A DNA stretch of 64,000 nucleotides from Gemmatimonadota bacterium (lineage in GTDB: Bacteria > Gemmatimonadota > Gemmatimonadetes > Gemmatimonadales > GWC2-71-9), in contig JAPULZ010000035.1 in the NCBI GenBank assembly GCA_027294455.1, positions 1 to 64,000 on the forward strand, read 5' to 3'. The translations under genes and the position numbers were made by a program. Below the pieces are notes generated by a model that saw nothing but the letters and a program-made list of their open reading frames with translations, searched no databases and was not told the origin of the DNA. The first letter of the stretch is position 1. Every line of letters starts with the position of its first letter. This document shows positions 52,561 to 61,182 of the stretch, piece by piece.

Positions 52561-55194
52561 TTGATTTTACGATATATCGGCCTCTCCGCCGCCAGGGGCG
52601 GGCTCGTCCTGGCAGCGCTGGCCTTGGTTTTCACCGCCGAGGCCCGCGGCCAGGCCTCTCCGAAGACCGCCCGCGCCACCCGGATCGAGGGCGACCGGCC
52701 AGTCATCAACGGCAGAATGGACGAAGCGGTCTGGGAGACCGCGGAGGTCATCTCGTCTTTCGTCCAGCGCTCGCCTGACGAGGGGGCCCAGCCCCTCCAG
52801 CAGACGCGGGTCTATATCCTGTACGACGATGAGGCGTTGTACATCGGTGCCCGGATGGCGAGCGACGACCCATCCGCCATTGCCGCCCCGGTCACGCGCC
52901 GCGACGGCTTCAGCAACGCCGAGCGGTTGACCATCTCGCTGGACCCGTATCTCGACCGGCGCACGGCCTATAGCTTCTCGGTCACGTCGGGCGGCGTGCG
53001 GTCGGATCAGTACCACGCCAACGACAACGAACATCGGGCCCAGTCCCAATACAATCCCGTGTGGCATGCGGTCGCCCGCGTGGACTCGGCCGGGTGGACG
53101 GCGGAGATGAAGATCCCGTATTCCCAGATCCGATTCACCCGGGCGGAGGAGCAGGTGTGGGGCATGAACCTCCGGCGGTGGACACCGACCCTCAATGCGT
53201 CGGACTACTGGGTCATGGTTCCCAGTTCCGAGACGGGGTTCGCGTCCCGCTTCGGCACGCTGGAGGGATTGAAGAACGTGTTGCCACCGAGGCGCGTCGA
53301 GCTGCTTCCCTACGTCGCCGGTGAAGCGACGGCGGCGAACCGGGCGCAGGACGATCCGTTCCGGACGGTGCTGGGCAACCGGTTCGGGGGTGACGCGAAG
53401 CTCGGGATCGGCTCGAACCTGACGCTCGATCTCACGGTCAATCCCGACTTTGGGCAGGTCGAGGCCGATCCGGCCGAGGTGAATCTGACGCAATTCGAGA
53501 CGTTCTTCGACGAGCGCCGTCCATTCTTCATCGAGGGGAACGAGCTCCTCACCGGCCAGGGTCCCGATTACTACTACTCGCGCCGCATCGGCGCGCGGCC
53601 GCACGGCAACGCATCGGGGGATTTCGTCGACCGTCCGAACAACACGACGATTGCCGGCGCGGCAAAGCTCACCGGGCGGCTCGCATCGGGCTTGTCGGTC
53701 GGCGCGTTGGCGTCGGTGACGCCGCGGGAGTTGGCGCGCACGTTTGACCGCTCCAGCGACACCGTCGAGTTCGTGTCCGTGGAAGCGCCAACGGGCTTCG
53801 GCGTGATCCGCCTCCAGCAGGAGCTCGGGCGCTCGCAGTCGACTGTGGGAGCGACGCTGACCGGTGTCCATCGCGGCTTCGGGGAGCGAGACGGCGAACT
53901 CGGGGGCTTGCTGCACCGGAACGCCTATTCGGGCGGGGCCGACTGGAGACTGCGCTTCAAGGACGGCGAATACGAGCTCACCGGTTATGCGGGCTTCAGC
54001 CACGTCCGTGGGGACGCGGCGGCACTCGAGCGAACTCAGCGGTCGAGCGCACATTACTTTCAACGTCCCGACGCAGACTACGTTACCCTCGACCCCACAC
54101 GCACCAGCCTTTCGGGGTACGCATTGTCGATCAGGGGAGACAAGAACGCCGGGCGCCACATTCTGTGGGGTGCCCAGATGAGCGCGCGTTCGCCCGGTTT
54201 CGAGATCAACGATCTGGGGCGTCTCAACTCCGCCGACGCCGTCGATTTCAACGCGGACATTCAGATCAGAGACACGCAACCGGGCAAGCTCTTTCGCAAC
54301 TATCGCATCGGCACGTCGATCCGCGGCGGCTGGAACTTCGGCGGCGTGCGCCAGTCCACGGTGCTGCAGAACAACACGCGGGTCACGTTCCACAACTTCT
54401 GGGATCTGACCCTGAGGACGACGCGGACGTTGCGGGCGCAAAGCGATTTTCTCACGCGCGGCGGCCCGTCCATGGGGACGGGCAGCGGGTGGGGCTTCAA
54501 TGCGCGCGTGTCCAACGGATACTCCGCGGCGACGCGGATGCGTGTGAGCGGCGACTATAAGAACGGCGAATTGGGTGGATGGAGCTACACCTTCGGCGGC
54601 GGGATAACGCTCCGGCCCATTCCCGCGTGGCAGCTGTCCATCGATCCCAGCTATACGCGGTCGGTCAACCCGCGCCAGTACATCGGGACGTATGACAACG
54701 GCAGGGACGTTACCTTCGGCAACCGCTACATCTTCGGGTTCATCGAGCGAAGCCGGATTTCCGCCAAGATTCGCATGGACTATGCCTTTACGCCGAACCT
54801 CACGGTCGAGGCGTATGCCGAGCCGTTTGCGTCGAGCGGCCGGTACTTCGACCATGGTGAACTGGAGGCTCCGCGGAGTCGGGATCTCATCACCTACGGC
54901 ACTCAGGGCACGACCATTGTGGAGGAGGAAGACGGTTCCTATTCGGTAACTGACGGTGCGGAGACGTTTTCCATTCCGAATCGGGACTTCAACGTGCTAT
55001 CGTTCCGGTCGAATCTCGTCGTGCGCTGGGAGTGGCTGCCGGGAAGCACGTTCTTCCTCGTGTGGCAGCAGAGCCGATCCGCGGAGGACCAGACCGGTGA
55101 GATTGTCGGCGCGGATTCGCTGCGCGATGCCCTGAGGGCGCCCGGACTGAACTTCTTCGCCGCGAAATTGACGTACTGGTTTTCCGTGCACTGA
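52561..55194 (+). CDS. CBM9/DUF5916 outer-membrane protein, second copy
   Basis: TTG start with a weak site, before a signal peptide (GLVLAALALVFTAEARGQ). The CBM9-like domain (PVINGRMDEAVWETAEV, RVYILYDDEALYIGARM, TISLDPYLDRRTAYSFSV, WTAEMKIPYSQIRF) is followed by the DUF5916 barrel (NPDFGQVEADPAEVNLTQFET, FDERRPFFIEGN, YYYSRRIG). 877 residues. Paralogous to the copy at 33.5 kb; cargo unknown. The epimerase gene begins 7 bases after it. Confidence 0.85.
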   Translation: MILRYIGLSAARGGLVLAALALVFTAEARGQASPKTARATRIEGDRPVINGRMDEAVWETAEVISSFVQRSPDEGAQPLQQTRVYILYDDEALYIGARMASDDPSAIAAPVTRRDGFSNAERLTISLDPYLDRRTAYSFSVTSGGVRSDQYHANDNEHRAQSQYNPVWHAVARVDSAGWTAEMKIPYSQIRFTRAEEQVWGMNLRRWTPTLNASDYWVMVPSSETGFASRFGTLEGLKNVLPPRRVELLPYVAGEATAANRAQDDPFRTVLGNRFGGDAKLGIGSNLTLDLTVNPDFGQVEADPAEVNLTQFETFFDERRPFFIEGNELLTGQGPDYYYSRRIGARPHGNASGDFVDRPNNTTIAGAAKLTGRLASGLSVGALASVTPRELARTFDRSSDTVEFVSVEAPTGFGVIRLQQELGRSQSTVGATLTGVHRGFGERDGELGGLLHRNAYSGGADWRLRFKDGEYELTGYAGFSHVRGDAAALERTQRSSAHYFQRPDADYVTLDPTRTSLSGYALSIRGDKNAGRHILWGAQMSARSPGFEINDLGRLNSADAVDFNADIQIRDTQPGKLFRNYRIGTSIRGGWNFGGVRQSTVLQNNTRVTFHNFWDLTLRTTRTLRAQSDFLTRGGPSMGTGSGWGFNARVSNGYSAATRMRVSGDYKNGELGGWSYTFGGGITLRPIPAWQLSIDPSYTRSVNPRQYIGTYDNGRDVTFGNRYIFGFIERSRISAKIRMDYAFTPNLTVEAYAEPFASSGRYFDHGELEAPRSRDLITYGTQGTTIVEEEDGSYSVTDGAETFSIPNRDFNVLSFRSNLVVRWEWLPGSTFFLVWQQSRSAEDQTGEIVGADSLRDALRAPGLNFFAAKLTYWFSVH

Positions 55195-55201
55195 GCGAGC
55201 C

Positions 55202-56350
55202 ATGTCGATTTCCCGCCGGCAGTTCATCGGATCGTCGGCCGTTGGCGTCTGGGCCGCCTCGGTTCCGCGAACGGCGACCACCACGGTGGGCGAGGAACCG
55301 CGGCGCCGCCAAGGCGGCATGCGGCGCATCCTCATCCTCGGGGGCACGGGCTTCATCGGCCCCCACATGGTGCAAACGGCCCTCGACCGGGGCCACACCG
55401 TCACGCTGTTCAATCGGGGCCGCACCAACACCCACCTCTTTCCCCAAGTGGAGAAACTTCGCGGCGATCGCGACGGCCAGCTCGATACCCTGCGCGGGCG
55501 CACGTGGGATGTCGTCATCGACAACACCGGGTACGTGCCGCGGCACGTCCGCGACTCGGCCGAGTTGCTGAAAAATTCGGTCGGCCACTACGTCTACACC
55601 TCGACCACCGATGCGTACCGGGACTACCACGTCGCCGGCATCGACGAGAGCTATCCCCTGGCGACCCATCCGGAGCCGGGGTCGGAAGACGCGCGACGCT
55701 ACTACGGCCCGCTCAAGGCATTGTGCGAGCAGGCGGTGCGGGAGGTCTACCCGCAACGCTCCACGATCATCCGGCCGGGCTGGATCGTCGGGCCGGGGGA
55801 CAACAACCATCTGTTCACCTATTGGGTGGTTCGTATCGATCGGGGTGGGGAAGTGCTCGCTCCCGGAACTCCGAACGATCCCATGCAGGTGATCGACGTG
55901 CGCGATCTGGCGGAGTTCTTCGTCGACCGAGCGGAAGCCCAGCGGACGGACACCTTCAATGCGGTGGGGCCCGTCATCACGATGGCCCAGATGCTCTATG
56001 GCATCCGGGCCGTGACATCTGCCAATGTCTCATTCGCCTGGGTCGATGCAGACTTTCTCTGGGCCAACGGCGTCAAGCCCTGGAGCGACATGCCCGTCTG
56101 GTGGCCGCCACGAAACGATTATGCCGAGCCGACCTTCGGAGGCATCACCGGCGGCGTGGGGGCGCTCAATCTGGACGGAGGCCACGCGCGAGGAAACGGG
56201 CTCACACACCGCCCCCTGGCCGCGACCGCTGGGGATACGTTGCGGTGGTACCACGCCACGTTCGATGATTGGCCGGAAGACCGCCGGCCCGGGCTGAGCG
56301 CCGCCCGGGAGGCCGAAGTGCTGGCCGCGTGGAACGCGTCGCGTCGCTAG
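55202..56350 (+). CDS. Tat-exported NAD-dependent epimerase/dehydratase
   Basis: Begins 7 bases after the DUF5916 stop. SISRRQFIGSSAVGVWAASV is a clear twin-arginine leader. A Rossmann motif (LILGGTGFIGPHMV) and an SDR-type Tyr/Lys pair (RRYYGPLKALCEQ) are present; the structure then continues with GWIVGPGDNNHLFTYWVVR. 382 residues. Exported extended SDRs of this kind are common in Gemmatimonadota; substrate unknown. Its TAG overlaps the opposing SRPBCC stop as CTAG. Confidence 0.8.
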   Translation: MSISRRQFIGSSAVGVWAASVPRTATTTVGEEPRRRQGGMRRILILGGTGFIGPHMVQTALDRGHTVTLFNRGRTNTHLFPQVEKLRGDRDGQLDTLRGRTWDVVIDNTGYVPRHVRDSAELLKNSVGHYVYTSTTDAYRDYHVAGIDESYPLATHPEPGSEDARRYYGPLKALCEQAVREVYPQRSTIIRPGWIVGPGDNNHLFTYWVVRIDRGGEVLAPGTPNDPMQVIDVRDLAEFFVDRAEAQRTDTFNAVGPVITMAQMLYGIRAVTSANVSFAWVDADFLWANGVKPWSDMPVWWPPRNDYAEPTFGGITGGVGALNLDGGHARGNGLTHRPLAATAGDTLRWYHATFDDWPEDRRPGLSAAREAEVLAAWNASRR

Positions 56351-56868
56351 CGATCGCTGTCAGGTCCGGAACGCAGCGCCTGCTCGACCGCCTCACGATA
56401 CCGGTTCAGCGTGGCGTCGTGACCCATGATGAATCGGCTGACGAATCGAAATATCGGGTTATAGACCTCCCCGTCCTCCACAATCGTGACTCGCGCATGG
56501 AGACTGTCCATGGGTTCGATGTGGTAGGTCCACGTGCCTCCGAACGGGAGGCCTTCCTTGATTCGTGTGACGAGCTCGTGCGGGGCGTCTTCCTGTTCGA
56601 CCACGAGAGGCAGCGTGCCGCCCGATCCGCGTTCGTTCCACGATGCGAGTCCGTTCACGTCGGGTAGCAGCTCGACCTCATCGACGTCGGGCCGCCATGC
56701 AGGGAAGTCTTCGACATCGGTAATCAGCTGCCACACCCTCGCGGCCGGGGCGTTGACCGCGAAGGACACCCGAGCCTGATGGTCGACCGGTAGGAGCAGG
56801 CCAATGCCGAAGACGGTTGCCACGAGCAGGGCGAGTCCGGCCATGGCGATCAGTGTCCACCGCTTCAT
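56347..56868 (-). CDS. SRPBCC (START-like) family membrane-anchored protein
   Basis: An N-terminal membrane anchor (LIAMAGLALLVATVFGIGLLL) leads to an SRPBCC ligand-binding fold: VSFAVNAPAARVWQLITDVEDFPAWRPDVDEVELL, then GGTWTYHIEPMDSLHARVTIVEDGEV. 173 residues. Its start overlaps the MarR stop by four bases. Such pairs usually handle or sense hydrophobic small molecules. Transcribed convergently with the epimerase. Confidence 0.78.
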   Translation of the reverse strand: MKRWTLIAMAGLALLVATVFGIGLLLPVDHQARVSFAVNAPAARVWQLITDVEDFPAWRPDVDEVELLPDVNGLASWNERGSGGTLPLVVEQEDAPHELVTRIKEGLPFGGTWTYHIEPMDSLHARVTIVEDGEVYNPIFRFVSRFIMGHDATLNRYREAVEQALRSGPDSDR

Positions 56869-57335
56869 TTGTTTCCCCCTTTATTCGCAGTTCTCCGTTT
56901 GACCATTTGATCGGCAGCCTGAGCCAGGAGTTGGAGACCATGAAGGGCCTGGCGTCGCTGCTCCACCGGCAACTGCGCCAACATGTGTTCGACGCGGCCG
57001 GCGTCGAGCACGCTTTGGGCGTCCCGTATCCGGACACCCGCTGCCGTGAGGCGGAGATGCACCACCCTGGCATCGGCCGGAGACGGTGTCCGTCTCAAGT
57101 ATCCGCCTCGCTCGAGGCGGCTCACCATGAGCGACATGGTTGAGGCCGTGACCCCTAGGTGTTCGGCCAGCTCCGAGACGCTCGTGGGGTCCACGTCGTC
57201 CAGGTGACTGAGCACGCTGGCCTGGTGCCGGCTCAGCGTATTGCCCGTCTCGGGGTCGCGCACGTGCCTCGTGTGGCAAGCGAAATAGATCCGCGGGTAC
57301 AGACGCAGCACCTGCTCGGCGTCTCGCTGGGGCAT
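56865..57335 (-). CDS. MarR family transcriptional regulator
   Basis: 156 residues. Winged helix: LSRHQASVLSHLDDVDPTSVSELAEHLGVTASTMSLMVSRLERGGYLRRTPSPADARVVHLRLTAAG, the classical MarR pattern including the DxR wing. The stop overlaps the SRPBCC start by four bases. A perfect 8-bp inverted repeat lies 22 bases upstream of the start, so autorepression released by a small ligand is likely. Confidence 0.88.
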   Translation of the reverse strand: MPQRDAEQVLRLYPRIYFACHTRHVRDPETGNTLSRHQASVLSHLDDVDPTSVSELAEHLGVTASTMSLMVSRLERGGYLRRTPSPADARVVHLRLTAAGVRIRDAQSVLDAGRVEHMLAQLPVEQRRQALHGLQLLAQAADQMVKRRTANKGGNK

Positions 57336-57356
57336 ACACCTAATTGACGCATATTA

Positions 57357-57375
57357 TTTGATTTGTCAAATCAAA
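57357..57375. promoter_or_regulatory. MarR operator
   Basis: TTTGATTT-GTC-AAATCAAA, a perfect 8-bp inverted repeat of typical MarR box length, just upstream of the MarR start in an AT-rich patch. Binding by this MarR is inferred from position. Confidence 0.75.
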
Positions 57376-57410
57376 ATATCTTCACGTCGATATGGCCGAA
57401 TCTCCGAAGG

Positions 57411-58562
57411 TCAGGGAAGGATGCGGAGAATGCGGTCGTCGTTGGTGGCCGCGGTGCCCCGGCCGTCGTGGTTACTCGTGGCCAGGTAAACTTCGCCTCC
57501 CGGGCCCACCAGCACGTCCCGCAATCGGCCGAACTCGCCGCGGAACAGGGACTCCTGCTCGACCACCTCGCTGCCGTCCTCGGACAGGACCAGGCGGAAC
57601 AGCGTGCCGCCGCGGAGGGACGTGACCAGCAGACTGCCGCGCCAGCCGGGGATGAGATCGTGATCGTAGAAGTCGGCGCCCGAGACGCCCACCGTGGGCG
57701 TCCACACGGTCACGGGTTCGACCACGGTGTTGCTACGGCAAAAGGTCTCTTCGCCTCGACGATCCCCGTCGCAGAATCCGTGGACCTCGGGCCAGCCGTA
57801 GTTGCCGCCGATCGTGACACGGTTCACCTCGTCGTTGGTGTCGGGGCCGTGCTCGGCGATGTAGAGGGCGCCCGTTTGGGGATGGAAGACGATTCCCTGC
57901 GGATTCCGATGGCCGTAAGAGTACACGAAGGAGTCGAACGGGTTGTCGCGCGGCCGCCGGCCATCGAGGTGAAAGCGCAAGATCTTACCGGCCACCGATC
58001 CCAGGTCCTGTGCGCGGGCCGCACGGCCCGCGTCTCCCGTCGTCATGTACAACATCCGGTCGGGTCCCACCGCCAGGCGCGACCCGTTGTGGTTGCTGTT
58101 TCCCGGAATGCCATCCATCAATACGATGGGATCGCCGAGGGCAGCGCCGTCGAACCTCAAGCGCACGAGGCGATTGCGAATGCGGCCGAAGGAAGAGTAG
58201 GAGTGGGCCACGTAGACGTACGGCGTGCCGGGGAAGTCGGGATGAAAAGCCAGCCCCATCAATCCGCTTTCGCCGCGCTCCACGACGTCGATCTGGCCAA
58301 CCGGAGTTATCGTGCCGGTTCGTGGGTTGACGCGCGATATGGTTCCCCCACGCTCCGTCACCCAAATGAAATTGTCGGGCCCCCACGCCAGGTCCCACGG
58401 CGTGTCGAGTCGCGCAACGACGGTTTCGACGCGGAGCTGCACCGGGGAATCGACCGACGCAGCGACGTGGCGGGAACGGGTGTGGGGGCCGAACGCGCCG
58501 AGCGCGGCGGCCCCCAACATCATCGGCGGCGCGATGCGTCTGAGCCGCCGACGGGCGCTCAT
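57411..58562 (-). CDS. PQQ-dependent sugar dehydrogenase, second copy
   Basis: Start at the ATG overlapping the hydrolase stop by four bases (ATGA). N-terminal anchor or leader (RRRLRRIAPPMMLGAAALGAF). Propeller motifs: LDTPWDLAWGPDNFIWVTERGGTISRV, GESGLMGLAFHPDF, GNSNHNGSRLAVGPDRMLY, GHRNPQGIVFHPQTGALYIAEHGPDTNDEVN. 383 residues. Related to but distinct from the copy at 7 kb. Last gene of a four-gene minus-strand operon. Confidence 0.83.
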   Translation of the reverse strand: MSARRRLRRIAPPMMLGAAALGAFGPHTRSRHVAASVDSPVQLRVETVVARLDTPWDLAWGPDNFIWVTERGGTISRVNPRTGTITPVGQIDVVERGESGLMGLAFHPDFPGTPYVYVAHSYSSFGRIRNRLVRLRFDGAALGDPIVLMDGIPGNSNHNGSRLAVGPDRMLYMTTGDAGRAARAQDLGSVAGKILRFHLDGRRPRDNPFDSFVYSYGHRNPQGIVFHPQTGALYIAEHGPDTNDEVNRVTIGGNYGWPEVHGFCDGDRRGEETFCRSNTVVEPVTVWTPTVGVSGADFYDHDLIPGWRGSLLVTSLRGGTLFRLVLSEDGSEVVEQESLFRGEFGRLRDVLVGPGGEVYLATSNHDGRGTAATNDDRILRILP

Positions 58563-59416
58563 CCCAATTCGGCGCGGAAGAAGGCGATCGTGCGCTCCCA
58601 CGCGAGACGCGCCGCCGCCTCGTCGTACCGCGCGGGCGATGTGTCGTTATGAAAGGCGTGATTCACGCCGTCGTACATGTGTAGCTCGTAGCGAACCTCA
58701 GCCGCCCCGAGCGCCGCTTCATACGCCTCGATACCTGCGTTGATGCGCGTATCGAGGCCCGCATAGTGCAGCATGAGGGCGGCGCGGATGCGTGGTACGT
58801 CCTCCGCGGCCGGTTGCCTTCCATAGAACGCCACCGCCGCGGCGAGATCCGGCGAGCGCACGGCGAGTCGGTTGGCCATGGCACCACCCCAGCAAAACCC
58901 CACACACCCGACCCGGCCCGTCGTTTCCGCGTGATCCTTGGCGTAGGTGACGCCCGCCACGAAATCCCCGGTGGTCTGCTCCGCGTCGAGCCGGCCCATG
59001 CGCGACCGGGCTTCGTCCGTGTCGCTCGGCGTGCCACCTAGGGGGGAGAGGGCGTCGGGTGCGATGGCCCAGAACCCCGCGGCCGCCGCCCGGCGCGCCA
59101 CGTCCTCGATGTGGGGGTTCAGTCCCCGATTCTCGTGAATGACGACGACGGTGGGGAAGGGCCCCGCGCCGCTGGGGGCCGCGTGGTAGGCGCGCACGTT
59201 CCCGGAGGCGCCCGGATACGTGACGTAGTCGGTTTGGATCCGAGCGTCCGCTGGCGACACGAGGCCCGACCGATCGTAGTCGTTCTCGAGCCGGGGAAGC
59301 AGCACCACCGCGGCCGACATGCCGCCGGCCATGCCGGCGAGCCGGTTCAGGAACTCCCGCCGCTCCAGACCGCCGTGCGTGAATCGGTCGTAGAGGTCGA
59401 TGATCGTCTGGTCCAT
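58559..59416 (-). CDS. Exported dienelactone hydrolase family protein
   Basis: Start at the second ATG, behind GGAGACGGGA. GLERREFLNRLAGMAGGMSAAVVLL is a Tat-type leader. Alpha/beta-hydrolase core: VVVIHENRGLNPHIEDVARR, nucleophile Cys in VGFCWGGAMAN, Asp in YAGLDTRI, His in GVNHAFHND. This is the YghX/dienelactone hydrolase pattern with all three residues present. 285 residues. The stop overlaps the sugar dehydrogenase start by four bases. Substrate unknown. Confidence 0.83.
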   Translation of the reverse strand: MDQTIIDLYDRFTHGGLERREFLNRLAGMAGGMSAAVVLLPRLENDYDRSGLVSPADARIQTDYVTYPGASGNVRAYHAAPSGAGPFPTVVVIHENRGLNPHIEDVARRAAAAGFWAIAPDALSPLGGTPSDTDEARSRMGRLDAEQTTGDFVAGVTYAKDHAETTGRVGCVGFCWGGAMANRLAVRSPDLAAAVAFYGRQPAAEDVPRIRAALMLHYAGLDTRINAGIEAYEAALGAAEVRYELHMYDGVNHAFHNDTSPARYDEAAARLAWERTIAFFRAELG

Positions 59417-59444
59417 TCCCGTCTCCATCTCGTGGAGCGTGTGG

Positions 59445-60089
59445 TTAGTTCACCGTGACGTAGCGCTCGAGCCTCGCCACCTCATCGTCGTCAACATATT
59501 TGCCCATCTCCCGGCGAAATTGCGCGATGCCCACATAGGGTCGGTATTCTTTGAATTCGTGGAGCATGCGATTGCCGAGGCCGGGAATGCTCAGGATGTC
59601 ATCATCACTCGCGTTGTTCAGATCGATGGGGACGAACACGAACTGTTCCATCCGGGCGACCTCGTCGTCGTCCACGTACTTGCCCATCTCCCGGCGCCAC
59701 ACGGCCAGCGCCACGTACGGTCGATACTCTTCGAACTCATGCGCCATGCGGTTGCCAACGCCGGGCACCAACAGGATCTCTTGCCGGGACGCCTCGTTCA
59801 GATTGATGGGGACGAACAGGCGCGGAAAAACTTCGGCGATTTGTTCGTCGGACAGGGTTTGGCTCAGCAGTTCGTGGAGGGCCGTGGCGCTCAGGAACGG
59901 GCGCGCGTCCATGAGCTGGCTGACCAGCGCCGCCGTGACATGCGGCACCCCTCCCAGCTCGTCCTCCCCGGCGATGTTGGGATTCAAGACGTCGGCGTTG
60001 TTTCCCACCTGGGCGTTGGCCGTTCCGCAAACGTTGAGTGCGAGGAAGAACAGGACGACGCCCGTTCTCGAGAACACGCGTGTGTGCAT
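59445..60089 (-). CDS. Periplasmic helix-hairpin-helix repeat protein
   Basis: Signal peptide VVLFFLALNVCGTANAQ. A weak HhH-like unit (NPNIAGEDELGGVPHVTAALV) is followed by two nearly identical 60-residue units at 91-150 and 151-210: FVPINLNEASRQEILLVPGVGNRMAHEFEEYRPYVALAVWRREM against FVPIDLNNASDDDILSIPGLGNRMLHEFKEYRPYVGIAQFRREM. The HhH motifs (LLVPGVGNRMA) resemble ComEA, which binds DNA in the periplasm. It follows the small membrane gene by three bases; no other competence gene is present. Confidence 0.75.
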   Translation of the reverse strand: MHTRVFSRTGVVLFFLALNVCGTANAQVGNNADVLNPNIAGEDELGGVPHVTAALVSQLMDARPFLSATALHELLSQTLSDEQIAEVFPRLFVPINLNEASRQEILLVPGVGNRMAHEFEEYRPYVALAVWRREMGKYVDDDEVARMEQFVFVPIDLNNASDDDILSIPGLGNRMLHEFKEYRPYVGIAQFRREMGKYVDDDEVARLERYVTVN

Positions 60090-60092
60090 TGA

Positions 60093-60533
60093 TTACTCCT
60101 TTGTCGTCGTCGCCGGTTTGGCGCGGGCCGAATCCGGATATCGGTACGTGAATGCCAGCCCCAGCAGCCCCAGCTGGAGCATGGTACCAGGTGCCAAGGC
60201 GGGCGTGGCGCCCCTGATGGCTTCCCAAAACAATTCGAACCCCGAACGCGTCGGGTACATCTCGATCTCGAATTCTACGTTACCCCGATAATGCAGAAAA
60301 AGACCCACGAACCCGCTCAGGACGAACAACGCCATCGTGGTCTGGAACGACCGCAGGCTCGCCCGGCCGCCGACCGCAACGAGCCACACCAGGACGACGG
60401 CACTGATCGCCATCAATACCAGCGGGATCCACTGCCACACGTCTTCGGTGTGCTCCAGGAGCAGCAGCTCGGCACCCGTGCCCAACACGCCCACCGCAAA
60501 GATGGCCAGGAGGGCGGCACGTAGTGTCCTCAT
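60093..60533 (-). CDS. Small four-span membrane protein
   Basis: Start taken at the ATG directly before the first span; 42 bases further upstream lies another. Spans: LRAALLAIFAVGVLGTGAELLLL, WIPLVLMAISAVVLVWLVAV, TMALFVLSGFVGLFLHY and MLQLGLLGLAFTYRY. No family was recognised. First gene of the minus-strand operon: three bases to the HhH repeat gene. Divergent from the lipoprotein at 60779. Confidence 0.65.
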   Translation of the reverse strand: MRTLRAALLAIFAVGVLGTGAELLLLEHTEDVWQWIPLVLMAISAVVLVWLVAVGGRASLRSFQTTMALFVLSGFVGLFLHYRGNVEFEIEMYPTRSGFELFWEAIRGATPALAPGTMLQLGLLGLAFTYRYPDSARAKPATTTKE

Positions 60534-60778
60534 GGGACCGGATTCGCTGCCGCGGGGTGGGGGGGTGGCTTGCATAGGGCTGATATGGGACACGATACTA
60601 GGCTGACCGGCCGCTGCAAGTCTTACGTCGAGCCGAGTCGGCGTGTTGACCGGGCTCCAACGAAGGACGTGAGACGCCGGATCGGGTGGGGCAGATGACA
60701 AATCCACGCCCCGCAATCCATATTGAGGTACTGGGGTACCCACCGGAGGTCTCGGCGTTCCGAGACCGAGGAGGCATC

Positions 60779-61168
60779 ATGGCGCGAAAGAACGTCTGTT
60801 TATTCACGTTATTCACGGCTGCATTGATGATGCTCGGATGTAGCGGGGGCAGCCAGCCGGCGACCGGAGTCAGGCCGGTGGCATCGGGGCGCCGGTTGTC
60901 GGTTGAAGTCGAAAATCAAAATTTTTACGACGCGACCATCTACGCGTACGATCAAGGCAGCCGCAAGCGCCTTGGGATCGTCGATTCCGAGGGTTCCAGG
61001 TCGTTCACGTTTTCCTGGACCACCGGCAATCTCCGGTTTCTCGTAGATTTCTTCGCCAACGGATGCATTCTCACGGATCCCCTGTTCGTCGAAAGCGGCG
61101 ACGACATCCTCGTGGTGCTCCAACCCCAGGACTTTCGCATGGCCAGCCAGGACGTGTGTAACATCTAA
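60779..61168 (+). CDS. Small lipoprotein, paralogue of the one at 33 kb
   Basis: GAGGAGG lies before the ATG. The signal ends ALMMLGC. The mature domain (VEVENQNFYDATIYAYDQGSRKRLGIVDSEGSRSFTFSWTTGNLRFLVDF) shares VENQN, A-x-IYAY, RLG-x-V and the following F-x-W, RF pattern with the lipoprotein at 32808-33287. It ends in a short beta segment (DDILVVLQP). No known family; possibly a beta-sandwich. The S9 peptidase starts 14 bases later, so an operon is likely. Confidence 0.75.
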   Translation: MARKNVCLFTLFTAALMMLGCSGGSQPATGVRPVASGRRLSVEVENQNFYDATIYAYDQGSRKRLGIVDSEGSRSFTFSWTTGNLRFLVDFFANGCILTDPLFVESGDDILVVLQPQDFRMASQDVCNI

Positions 61169-61182
61169 CCCCCCGAGGAACC

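Noticed and set aside
52567-54855. 762-residue open frame antisense to the DUF5916 gene
   Set aside because: Composition is Arg/His/Pro-rich and no motif is present; the sense frame carries CBM9 and DUF5916 patterns.
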